From Thermomucor indicae-seudaticae (taxonomy: Eukaryota > Mucoromycota > Mucoromycetes > Mucorales > Lichtheimiaceae), in contig JSYX01000681.1 in NCBI GenBank assembly GCA_000787465.1, positions 1-17,812 of the forward strand: a stretch of 17,812 nt of DNA. Direction: 5' to 3'. Positions 9,876 to 17,812 of the stretch are shown in pieces; the stretch's first letter is position 1; each line of letters starts with the position of its first letter. Both the position numbers and the translations under genes were made by a program. The notes under the pieces are model-generated. The model was not told the DNA's origin and made no database searches. It saw nothing but the letters and a program-made list of their open reading frames with translations.

Positions 9876-11545
9876 ATGGGCAGCAGCATGCTCGACAAAA
9901 AGGTCTTCTGCTTGGAATCTCTGGTGGCCGAATCAGGGTTACCGCCGTCCTTGCAGCCAGCTGCCCTGACGGCTATACGAGCCTACACCTTGGCCTGGTC
10001 ATTCAACACGGCACCAGCACTCTTGACTGTGGTCATCAAGGCGCTGTTGGCAACATCCAAACAGATCGCGAAATCATCCGATGCCGCATCCGCCATCGCA
10101 CCATTACGCAAGGTGTTGCTGGTCTCTTTGCCTCGAGTGCTTCGCAGGAGCGTGTTCGACAATGGTTTGCCCATATTGTTTGCAGCCGCTATAGCCGGTC
10201 ACCACTTTTTAAGCTATGCTTTGAAGCATCATCTCAAGAAGAGGATCAAGACGAAGAAAGATCGCGATATCAGCACCAAGGCTGCTGTCTTTTTGTCGGC
10301 GGCCGCTACCATGCTGCTGGTGCGTCGGGTATTTCCCAACAACAAGACACTGGATCTCACCTTCTTTGCTTTGGTGCGAGCTCTGGATGTGATTGCTCAC
10401 CGTCTTTCTGCGTCGCCCGCAGTGCGTGAACGCGTGCCTGGATGGCTGATCGACAATGGAAGCGTTGCTGTATTTACCTTGGCTTGCACAGAAATCATGT
10501 TTGCGTGGTTCTACGCACCTGAAAGGTTGCCAAAGTAAGTTACAGAGGGTAAATACTGGGTGCTTCCTCGTTTCTACAACTTGAGTCTTTCTTTGCTAGA
10601 TCGTATTCTCGGTGGATTAGCGAAATGTCACAAATGGACGACCGTTTACTGGTGGCTCTGCGAGCCATCCGCGATGGAAAATGGGTCTATGGTGTAAGTA
10701 AACTTGATCGTACATCGAAGATGTACAATCTAAAGGCATTGGCCATTCATGCAACAGAAAGACACGGGAATGCAACACTTGCTAGGTGACTTCTGTGAGG
10801 AACTGGGTCTTCCAAGAGAGATGGGTGATCCTCGCACTGGTCGCCTTCCTTGTCAAGTCGTACATCATGGACAGCCATATGGCTGCGAAGTCTTTTCCAT
10901 GAATCGATTTGCCAAGGGATTCATCAAGATCTTCCCAGTAAGTCAAAACGGTAGATGAAGTGGACCTAAGCGCTACACGAGACTGACGGGTAGGTGAATT
11001 TATAGCTATATTTTACCGTTCACGCTGCACCTCGGCTACTTTTTCGACCGTCTAGTGTTCTGCGAAATCCCAGTAATACCCTATTACGCGTTCTGCAAGC
11101 TTCGTCAAGGTCCTCTGCTTTTATCGCAACGTTCATTACCATCATTTGGTATTCCATCTGTCTCGTCCGCACTCGCATAGGACACCAGCTTCTTGGTGTC
11201 GATCAATCACGACTTGACAACACACTGGCCCCCTTGGTCGGCTGCTCTCTTTGCGGGCTGTCCTTGTTGATCGAAAGCAAAAGCAGACGGGGTGAAATGA
11301 CGCTACATGCTGTGCCAAGAGCACTCTATTCATTCACCGAGCGACTTCTGGGGCCGTATCAGAAAGGTCGTCAGTGGGAGTCTATCGCCTCCACAGGAAT
11401 AGAGACACTCGTCTTTGCTTCTTCGATGGCTGTTATCGTGGACGCCATGCACAATGATCAATCCAATGTGCGTTCATCAGTCAGATCTTTACTTTCTTGG
11501 ATAATGAGAGATGAACTGAAATGCAAAGAAAAGAAGGACCTCTAA
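9876..11545 (+). CDS. TMEM135-like multi-pass membrane protein
   Basis: Four exons: 9876-10534, 10600-10693, 10758-10937 and 11006-11545, giving 490 aa. All three introns have GTAAGT donors. ATG 9876 (context CGACAATGG) is chosen because it is the first in frame; MLDKK four codons on is an alternative. The protein has several moderately hydrophobic helices, for example FDNGLPILFAAAIAGHHFL and a second-half LRVLQASSRSSAFIATFIT. The middle part has LPCQVVHHGQPYGC followed by FIKIFPLYFTVHAAPRLLF. A Cys-x-x-x-His...Cys segment followed by 'FPxYxxVHxxPxLLF' and then 'LRNPSNTLLR' is, as I recall, the pattern of fungal TMEM135 homologues, which are distantly related to Tim17-type proteins. Animal TMEM135 affects mitochondrial and peroxisomal dynamics and lipid storage. 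The fungal function is not established. Confidence 0.68.
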
Positions 11546-12179
11546 TAGTCAGATACCACCAATACTGTATACGTTGCCATATCTCTACCTTACTGTAGCC
11601 GTTTCTGCATTAATAATGTATACTGTATTCAACTGTACAACAGAGAGATCTGGCCCTTGTTGATGGGGTATAGAATGCCTTGCAGCAGACACATGCGCTT
11701 TTCGTCAACCAGCTGAAAAAGCCTATTAGTCGTGTTGCCCAAGAGTCACTAACAGAAATTAAGCCATGATGAAGCGGTTTCTAGCTTCATTGGTCTGGTT
11801 CGGCTTTCCAACAGCACCGATTGTACGCATCTTTGGAATCAAACCTGGCATTTTACGTCCCAATGCAATAGCTTAGGCCGTTGGCGGCGAGAATAGAAGA
11901 AAGCAGAGCAATCTAAGCTCCTGTTATAGCTGGTTTCTGCCTCCTATGTTAAGCTGATTGTTCTGTAAGTTATTATGCCCATTTACGCTCTTGTATCAAC
12001 TTGGCTCAACAAATCAGTGGACACGCAAGTTCATCAAAGAGTGCTCGAAAGAGCTCATGCTAGTATTCCCGCAGCAACGTCATTGGAAGAGTTCTGTCGA
12101 ATGCAAACATCTGCTGGCCCCATTGCATGCTGGCAATCCAATGGTCCTTACAAAAAGGCGAGGTATTCTTGGAGCGTAA
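11546..12179. other. Gene-poor stretch with unresolved coding-like segment
   Basis: No confident gene. On the minus strand 11852-11760 encodes a short, protein-like run starting MPGLIPKMRTIGAVGKP and ending RNRFIMA-stop. About 50 bases further on, in another frame, comes LVDEKRMCLLQGILYP (11710-11663). I do not recognise either and find no standard donor to join them. They may be a broken gene. The part from about 11960 on may be the 5' remnant of the Helitron copy described next. Confidence 0.3.
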
Positions 12180-12521
12180 TGTCCGAGGTGTTTCGTAAAT
12201 CAGTTCAGCCAGAAGATCCTTCACTTCCATCAAGCAAACCTGGACGTCCATTTTGTCCCTGACACGTATGCGTGCTGCACGTACGTTGTCGATGACATTG
12301 ACGAGGCCGATCACGGAATCAGCGATACCATCGACAAAATCTGCCTCGAAAGCCAAGGTGAAAATTAGTTCGCTGAAGCTCATATTGCAGTCAATGTCGA
12401 GTTGTCAGCACAGGAGGCGGCCTACAATATATTGAACTTGCCGATGGCTGTTTCGTCCTCATCGCCAGTTGGTGCGGCTGGACACAGCAAACGGGTATGT
12501 CCACATTACTTGTGGTCTTGA
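12180..12521 (+). pseudogene. Decayed Helitron Rep/helicase fragment
   Basis: One frame carries the conserved stretch of Helitron-type Rep-helicase proteins. It contains HQANLDVHFVPDTYACCTYV, then VDDIDEADHGIS and, after an in-frame TAG at 12366-12368, VELSAQEAAYNILNLPM. Intact relatives read roughly 'N.D.QFV.D.YAC..YV..YI.KA..G.S' and then '.E.SAQEAAY..L.LPM'. Helitrons move by rolling-circle replication using a HUH Rep nuclease and a PIF1-type helicase. The copy cannot be functional: TAA at 12177 precedes the fragment, TAG 12366 interrupts it, TGA 12519 ends it, and neither the HUH motif nor helicase Walker motifs are visible. The minus-strand open frame at 12383-12060 is an antisense shadow. 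I could not locate TC...CTRR ends. Confidence 0.72.
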
Positions 12522-12951
12522 ATAAAGGATCAGTTGCTGTGGCCTTTTGTCTAGCACCCTAAGGCGGTTCAGTCGCTGGCATTCTGGTAGAGCTTACCAT
12601 CTACGTATAGAGACGCTGTTCACTCTTCCTTCCAGAACGTGCTGACTCTTCTCGTTTATCGCAGCGTTATCTTCCCTCTTATGGAACCCCAATTTAGATA
12701 TTTTTAGCACTTATCCGTCACCTTTGGTATATACTGTGCATAGACACTCTGAATTACTCTCTTTATGTCAAAACAAATATTCTGTGACCATAGTTGCTAG
12801 TAAAACGTCATAGACAGACAGTCACAGTCAAATTAGAAAAAATTTAGGGGGTGCTTCGCAGCATTCAAAAAAAATGTCAGGAACTCCTGAGACTGTTTTA
12901 TGCCAAGAAATTATTTCTGCGTTTATAATGAAAGAAACATCACTAAATCAA
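12522..12951. other. Non-coding spacer between two mobile-element remnants
   Basis: AT-rich, with stops in every frame and no gene. It includes a small hairpin-like TGCTTCGCAGCA motif near 12853 flanked by A runs. Probably decayed repeat sequence. Confidence 0.45.
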
Positions 12952-12952
12952 T

Positions 12953-13016
12953 CACTGTGGGAAAGAATTGGGTGAATTTCGGGGTGAAAACCGGTTGTTA
13001 TTAAGCTCTTTCACCC
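12953..13016 (+). repeat. Internal direct repeat, copy 1 (64 nt)
   Basis: This is the left end of the MITE-like element. Its last 36 bases (12981-13016, GGGGTGAAAACCGGTT to TTTCACCC) match 13219-13254 at 34 of 36 positions. The preceding 28 bases also align with one gap. Confidence 0.8.
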
Positions 13017-13275
13017 AGTTTTCACCTTCACCCTGAATTCAACTGGATTTCACCCGATTTTCACCTCACAACAGAAACAAGCATATCTCATCTGCACTTG
13101 TATCATTATGCATTACATGGGCTCCACCCGAGAAATTTTCACTCGATTTTCACCGATTTTCAACATGTCTTGGCCCAAAATTCACATTGTCCATTGTGGA
13201 AAAGGATTGGATGACCTTGGGGTGAAAACCGGTTCTCATTAAGCTCTTTCACCCGAAATTCACCCAGTCCTTTCC
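12960..13275. mobile_element. MITE-like non-autonomous element (316 bp)
   Basis: Ends are inverted repeats: 12960-12983 (GGAAAGAATTGGGTGAATTT then CGGG) matches the reverse complement of 13252-13275 at 22 of 24 positions. Exact direct repeats CACTGTG flank it at 12953-12959 and 13276-13282 and look like a 7-bp target-site duplication. CACTGTG is almost its own reverse complement, so it could instead be the outer part of the inverted repeat. The element has no coding capacity and is rich in TTTTCACC/GGTGAAAA. I cannot assign a transposase superfamily; no autonomous partner is in the window. Confidence 0.7.
13192..13254 (+). repeat. Internal direct repeat, copy 2 (63 nt)
   Basis: This is a second, more diverged copy of the left-end sequence, in the same orientation, overlapping the right terminal inverted repeat by three bases. 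It suggests an internal duplication or a nested or recombined insertion. Confidence 0.8.
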
Positions 13276-13283
13276 CACTGTGA

Positions 13284-13982
13284 CCGATGTTTGATACAAG
13301 ACCGTGCTCCTCGGCGTGCGCCAAAAGGCAGCAGATGGCTCTGGTATTTGTCACTCTTAAGCATCTTAGTCATAAGACCATGAAGACACTCTCGGACTAA
13401 AGCACAGGTGCTATCAGCTCTACTGTTTAACGATGTATTTACCGAGTTTAAAAGCATATAAAAAGCACTGAGTGTGGGAGAAATTGGTCACATGATGTCT
13501 AACTGACATTTGCAAACTATTTGCTCATCAGAAAGATGAAAGTGATCTGGATAAAAACAATCAGAATTCTAATTTTTCCGCGTCCATATCGAGGTAAGTA
13601 TGCACGAAACAAGGACGTACAGAAATAGATGAATTTTGAAAATTTCACGGTAGCTTTTGATAGCTTGTTCCCACATACAGCAACAGCTGTATCGTTGATT
13701 TATCTTTTAATTATACGAGATTAGTCTAATAGCCCACTGGGAGTTATGCATAATATGGCAAGATAGCGCGCTTACTCGTGGACCAATGAAATCTAAATAT
13801 ATTATGATATAGTGCACTATCTGACTATTTACTCTCGCACGTATGTGCTTTAGTGACGCAAGTTCCTCTGTATAGTTGGCGTTCTTCGGTTAGAAAGTAT
13901 GAACCGCATTTTATTTTAGAGTTTGATTGGTAGATTCTGCCAGAGGGCCGTGCACAGGGGTTCACCCTGGCGGAGAATTGCA
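13284..13982. other. Spacer to the right of the MITE-like element
   Basis: No confident gene. A minus-strand open frame from 13457 runs into the MITE-like element and encodes NSRADSTCALVRECLHGL and more. I do not recognise it, and its run into the element argues against a conserved gene. The remainder is AT-rich with short stop-dense frames. Confidence 0.4.
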
Positions 13983-14340
13983 TTATTGCCTTTTTTGTCG
14001 CTCTTCTTTCCCGTACTTTTTCTGTGGACAGCAAGGGCTACTTCCGCCACTGTCCAAGAGTTTCTCGCAGCATTCTCTCAAGGCTTGAATGGGCTGTTCG
14101 CATTTTGATTCTTGGTAGTTATACTTGGACAGACAATCTTGGATGGCGCAAGCTGTTCACGATGGTTGCGATGAGATTGTCGACCCACGAAATGTAGCCT
14201 CGATAGCATCCTAGACATACCATATTTTTGACATGGTGGCGACTGGAAGGAAAAAGGAGAAACAAATAAACAACAGGTTTTAAGCACGAGATAATTAAGA
14301 TTGGTTTCAGGGCCGCGTTTCCTATTTTTACCTGAGGCAT
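13983..14340 (-). CDS. CMC4: CMC4, mitochondrial twin CX9C protein
   Basis: A 66-aa protein in three exons: 14340-14332, 14242-14221 and 14152-13983. The introns are 89 nt (GTAAAA...TTCCAG) and 68 nt (GTATGT...GAACAG). Exon 1 encodes only MPQ. The joined protein begins MPQSPPCQKYACAIQDCL and continues NYQESKCEQPIQALRECC. Cys7/Cys17 and Cys28/Cys38 form the two CX9C motifs of the CHCH fold; Cys12 and Cys39 are extra cysteines. The tail is basic (KKYGKEERQKRQ). It matches the CMC4 family pattern (MPQ..PCQK.AC.IQ.CL....Y.ESKC...I..L..CC). CMC4 is imported into the intermembrane space and oxidised by Mia40; its exact role is not settled. No exon is long enough to be noticed by a simple open-frame scan. 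It is divergent from the scaffold gene starting at 14456. Confidence 0.93.
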
Positions 14341-14455
14341 TATGCAAAGCGAAATTGGTAGAAAGTGAAACAGCGAGTCTGGGTTTGCAGGTTGACGACT
14401 TTTCGCTTTCCTTTTTATTCTTCAACCTTTTTGTGCATCGTGAACATTGCAAGTT
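14341..14455. promoter_or_regulatory. Short bidirectional promoter, CMC4 / polarity scaffold
   Basis: Only 115 bases separate the two divergent start codons, so both 5' UTRs and promoters must fit here. The right part (14399-14431) is pyrimidine-rich on the plus strand and precedes the ATG at 14456. I see no TATA box in either direction. Confidence 0.6.
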
Positions 14456-17400
14456 ATGACGGCATTCGAAACGGTGTATGCCACGCACAACTTTAATGCC
14501 GAAAACGAGGACGAAATATCGCTTAGAGCAGGAGAGGTCGTCATTGTTCTGGAAAAAGACGAAGGGTATCAAGACGGGTGGTGGAGGGTAAAGAATCGCG
14601 ATCGCACAGCACTGAACACATTCCATGCATTGACCACGCAATCCGTAGGGGCGTAATGCTCGAGGAGAAATCGGCTTGTTTCCGATGAACTATGTCTCGA
14701 CTGTACCCCCTGGAGTATCTTCACTGGAGCAAAAAATCGGTTCACTAGAACAGGCTATATCATCTATGCGAATCAGTCCAACTTCCCAGTCGCTTCCAGC
14801 AGCTACTACGAACGGTATACATAGTTCACAGTCGCAGTCCACACCACTGCCAAGCAGAAGTACCGGTAGCCTTGTGACAAAAAAGCCGTCTGTCTCGAAA
14901 TCCAACCTTCAGTCTGCGCTTACCGCTTCCTTGCAACTGCCAGCTCTGGAAAATACGAATCCAGAAGACTGGAGCATCGATCAGGTTGTGTTATGGCTCG
15001 ATGCGATGGGATACGACGATGTCAGTCATAACTTCAGACGTACGTCGCGCAAAATATACCAAATTAAACGGTTTGATAAAAATGTAATTTTGCTGACAAC
15101 ATTTATCCACAGGCCAGGAAATTACAGGTGATGTTCTTCTAGAACTTACGCTTGAATCTCTAAAAGAGCTCGATATTGGCACATTCGGGAAGCGATTCAA
15201 GATACATAATGCAATCCAAGCACTTTGCCAAGAAATGCGTCGTCGACAAGAACCTGACAGACAAATATTAAAGGAGGTAATTGCAATTTGTCTGGTTCGT
15301 TTAGAAAACGAGTCTAATTTATGGTTAGTCAAATACCGATCAATATAATGGCGAGCCAACAATAAATTCTCAGCAACGCTCCAGCATGCGCAGTGGCTTC
15401 CATGATACACAGAGCAGCAATGCAGCAGGTACAATCAATAGCGCTGTATCCGGCAGCAGCAGTGGATCTGCAACAACGAGCTCCCTGGATTATGTCTCGA
15501 GTGCCAAAAGCGATCAATCACCTAATTTTCATATGTCACCTTCCTATTCCGGTGAGTGCTACCATGACCAACGTGGTTGCTTTCAGTGATTAATATCGTG
15601 TGACACATCAGCCGGTTCAAGCGAACGAGGACAGCCGTTGGACAACGACCATGCTACGCAAGTTTCCCGAAACTTAAGCATACGACATCCGTTATCGACG
15701 TATCCGCAGGCCGATCTTACAGGGGGCGACAACAAGTGGCAGGTATGCACTATTTCACAAGGCGTTATCCCCATTTAAACTAACAGCATTCTGTAGGATG
15801 GGTTTGAAAAGAGAGCCTATATTGATGATACCATGTCTCAGCATTCGAATCATTCTTCGTCGTAAGTTGATCTGTGACACTGTTGTCTTCAAGGGTTGAC
15901 TTTTTATTCAGACGAAAAAGCTTTCTCCGTGGATCGTTTTTAAGAACTGCGACAAGCAAACCTGATCGGATACTCTCTGTATCGGCGCGCAATTCTATGG
16001 ATACAGTTGCTCAGCGAAATGCACTCGCCGGTGGGCAAGGGCTTCCAGATATGGAAGGATGGCTGCATAAGCAAAGTGACAAATACAGAACATGGAATAA
16101 GAGGTGGTTTGTCTTAAAAGGGCCGAACCTTTTATATTTCAAAGGACCAAAGGTAAAATCATGTAGCTCAGGAGAACAAACGAAGATCTCGAACACGCAG
16201 TGGTAGGAACTGCGAGTGAAAGGGATCATCAATTTGGTCGGCTACCGAATTATAATTGATGAAACAATTCATCCGAGCAAATATTGCTTCAAAGCGCAAC
16301 ATGATAGAGAACGCACATTCTATTTCTATACGGATTCTGAAAAGTCAATGAAATCCTGGATCCATTCATTAATGAAGGCAACGATAACTAGAAATTATAA
16401 TGGTAGGCATATCATGCGGTTCGGTCTTTGGAGGATCTATAGCATGTACCAACGTTTATTTAGAGCCTGTGCTATCGTCCAGTACTGTACCCACTGTACC
16501 CCTTGATGTTGCTCGACGTATGAAACCACGACCACCATCGGTGCTACTGCAAACCTCGGAAACGAAAAACCAGTATACGTCTGGCGACTTTTTGAATCAT
16601 CCATCCTTCGAAGACCGAGGGAAGCCTATTATGAAATTGTCCCGTTCAGATACTAGTTACCAGCCTTCACGCCATTCAGAGGATACAGCCAGGAATGGTA
16701 GGCTCCTTTACAAGGATGACCATTACACGGTTCCTTATTATGAACAAGGATGCGGTGTGTCCAGAAACAGCACGAGTTACGGGCGGACTGCTGGTCTGAA
16801 TGTTAACAATGGTTCTAACTTTGACCCATACGACACTCTTCCTGCAAACGCTCATTTAAGCACTGTTTACGACGTTCCGGAAGAAGACGAAGACCTCATC
16901 GACCCACAGCGCTCAAAGATTTCAATAGTACCTGACTCACCTGCGAGCATAGACCAAGAAAAAGCTAACATTGCGAAAGAGAATGGTCCAGAGACAGCTG
17001 CCAAAGAGGATATGAATAATAGCAATAATAGCCGGTGGTCGACTCATGTGCAGTGGGTCAATCAACGTCTTGATACGCACATCGATCGACTTAAAGAACT
17101 TCAGACGGGTGAAATGCTTATCATGCTCTTGGAGCGAATAAGCGGGAAGCCTGTCAGAAGATCTGTGGGAAACGATGCTGGATCGGCAAGCATGCAGGCT
17201 CTGGATAATATCGTAGCTTGCTTCAGATTTATGGGCAGGGAAGGTGTCCGTGTCGATGGATCCTATACCATCAAAGGTAAAAGTCTTCGTCCTTTTTTTT
17301 GCTAATGAGAATAATTATATTTAGTCAATTTCATTTGCTAACGGCTACGAACGACAGATGTGTTTAATGGCAATGAGGATAAAATCGCACTTCTGGTGGA

Positions 17401-17527
17401 AACACTCCGGGAATGGGAGGACTCTAGAGCAAAGTTGGCATCATCATTGCCTTCCTCAAGTACACAGCATTTCATCGAAAAGCGGAATACCTTTGGAGGT
17501 GACGAAGAGTCGAGCCAACACAATTAG
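14456..17527 (+). CDS. Boi1/Boi2-like polarity scaffold: SH3-SAM-PH plus C-terminal CH domain
   Basis: Ten exons: 14456-14587, 14649-15039, 15113-15276, 15329-15551, 15612-15742, 15797-15861, 15912-16152, 16207-16402, 16464-17276 and 17358-17527, giving 841 aa. Domains: SH3 at about 5-62 (ATHNFNAENEDEISL, DGWWRGRN, GLFPMNYV); SAM at about 150-217 (WSIDQVVLWLDAMGYDDV, LKELDIG); PH at about 414-510 (MEGWLHK, WNKRWFVLKG, final SWIHSLMKA). A Pro/Ser-rich linker contains the Boi-like VPTVPLDVA...MKPRPPS. A calponin-homology domain follows at about 704-806 (WVNQRL, LQTGEMLIMLLERISGK, ALDNIVACFRF, ALLVETLREW). Yeast Boi1/2 bind Bem1/Cdc42 and plasma-membrane lipids and act in exocytosis and bud growth, but they lack a CH domain. 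CH domains bind actin or act as scaffolds, so this protein may tie the polarity machinery to the cytoskeleton. Low-complexity Ser/Asn/acidic linkers suggest phospho-regulation. Confidence 0.9.
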
Positions 17528-17812
17528 ACCGAACAAGTTTATACATCATCATACATGCTACACTTTATCAATGTATTCATACTCATATTATTGTAATCTT
17601 GTGTTTATTAATCTCTCGGCATAACCGAATTCAAACATTACTATACAGTCCTCATCTATAACTCTCTAGCAAGTCTTTTCATTATTGAACTATGAGAGTT
17701 TCAGATATTGAGGTTGTCCATAATACTGGTTTTTTAGACGATATTTGCGTCAGGCGGAAATACATTTCGCGCTGGCATCAAACCCAAGTTTGCGCTGGTA
17801 TTAAACCGAATT
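17528..17812. other. Right flank, 3' UTR and repeat edge
   Basis: AT-rich sequence after the scaffold stop codon, probably its 3' UTR and terminator. No gene is visible. The last 45 bases carry two copies of a 23-base unit. Confidence 0.5.
17769..17807 (+). repeat. Two-copy tandem repeat at window edge
   Basis: GCGCTGGCATCAAACC (17769-17784) recurs as GCGCTGGTATTAAACC (17792-17807), 14 of 16 identical with a 23-base period. It runs close to the window end, so more copies may follow outside. Confidence 0.6.

Noticed and set aside
9758..10429. A 223-codon plus-strand open frame beginning at an ATG
   Set aside because: It overlaps exon 1 of the TMEM135-like gene in another frame. It is rich in Ser, Arg, Gln and Cys without hydrophobic helices, and only the other frame joins the later exons.
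12060..12383. A 107-codon minus-strand open frame
   Set aside because: It is antisense to the Helitron-like frame, whose conserved motifs lie on the plus strand.
14078..14641. A 187-codon minus-strand open frame overlapping both CMC4 and the scaffold's first exon
   Set aside because: It reads through CMC4 introns and exons in a wrong frame and antisense to the SH3 exon. The spliced CMC4 model explains the region far better.
1..17812. tRNA genes, rRNA, CRISPR arrays, bacterial operons
   Set aside because: I looked for TPsiC-loop-like GGTTCRA motifs, regular spaced repeats and ribosome-binding sites and found none. The spliceosomal introns show the DNA is eukaryotic.

Overview
The window is nuclear DNA of a eukaryote, most likely a filamentous fungus. 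Genes sit on both strands 0.1 to 0.6 kb apart and are cut by about 30 short spliceosomal introns (48 to 89 nt). The introns mostly carry GTAAGT-like donors and CTAAC or CTGAC branch motifs. There are no operons or ribosome-binding sites. The protein set (a Boi-type polarity scaffold, a Tgl1/Yeh-type lipase, a fungal TMEM135-like protein, a wax-synthase-like MBOAT enzyme, an IFI6/27-like protein) fits fungi. An early-diverging lineage such as Mucoromycota is my best guess, but this is an inference without any search.

Layout, left to right. Positions 1-710 hold no firm gene. A wax-synthase-like acyltransferase (711-2057, +) has a one-base reading-frame break. An intronless IFI6/27-like membrane protein follows (2613-3092, +). 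Two minus-strand genes come next: a type I membrane protein with a periplasmic-binding-protein-like ectodomain (5400-3666) and an endonuclease/exonuclease/phosphatase-fold hydrolase with a C-terminal membrane anchor (7320-5826). The latter is divergent from a membrane-anchored sterol-ester/triglyceride lipase (7621-9553, +). A TMEM135-like membrane protein lies at 9876-11545 (+). Positions 11.6 to 14.0 kb are gene-poor and mobile-element-rich: a decayed Helitron Rep/helicase fragment (about 12180-12521) and a 316-bp MITE-like element with terminal inverted repeats (12960-13275). The right end has a small three-exon gene for the mitochondrial twin CX9C protein CMC4 (14340-13983, -). It shares a 115-bp promoter with a ten-exon gene for an SH3-SAM-PH scaffold that also ends in a calponin-homology domain (14456-17527, +).

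Four genes (acyltransferase, lipase, TMEM135-like, possibly the phosphatase-fold hydrolase) plausibly concern membrane or storage lipids. Fungal gene order is loose, so I do not claim a functional cluster. All exon joins were made by eye from splice signals, frame continuity and remembered family patterns. Each multi-exon model sums to a whole number of codons except the acyltransferase.
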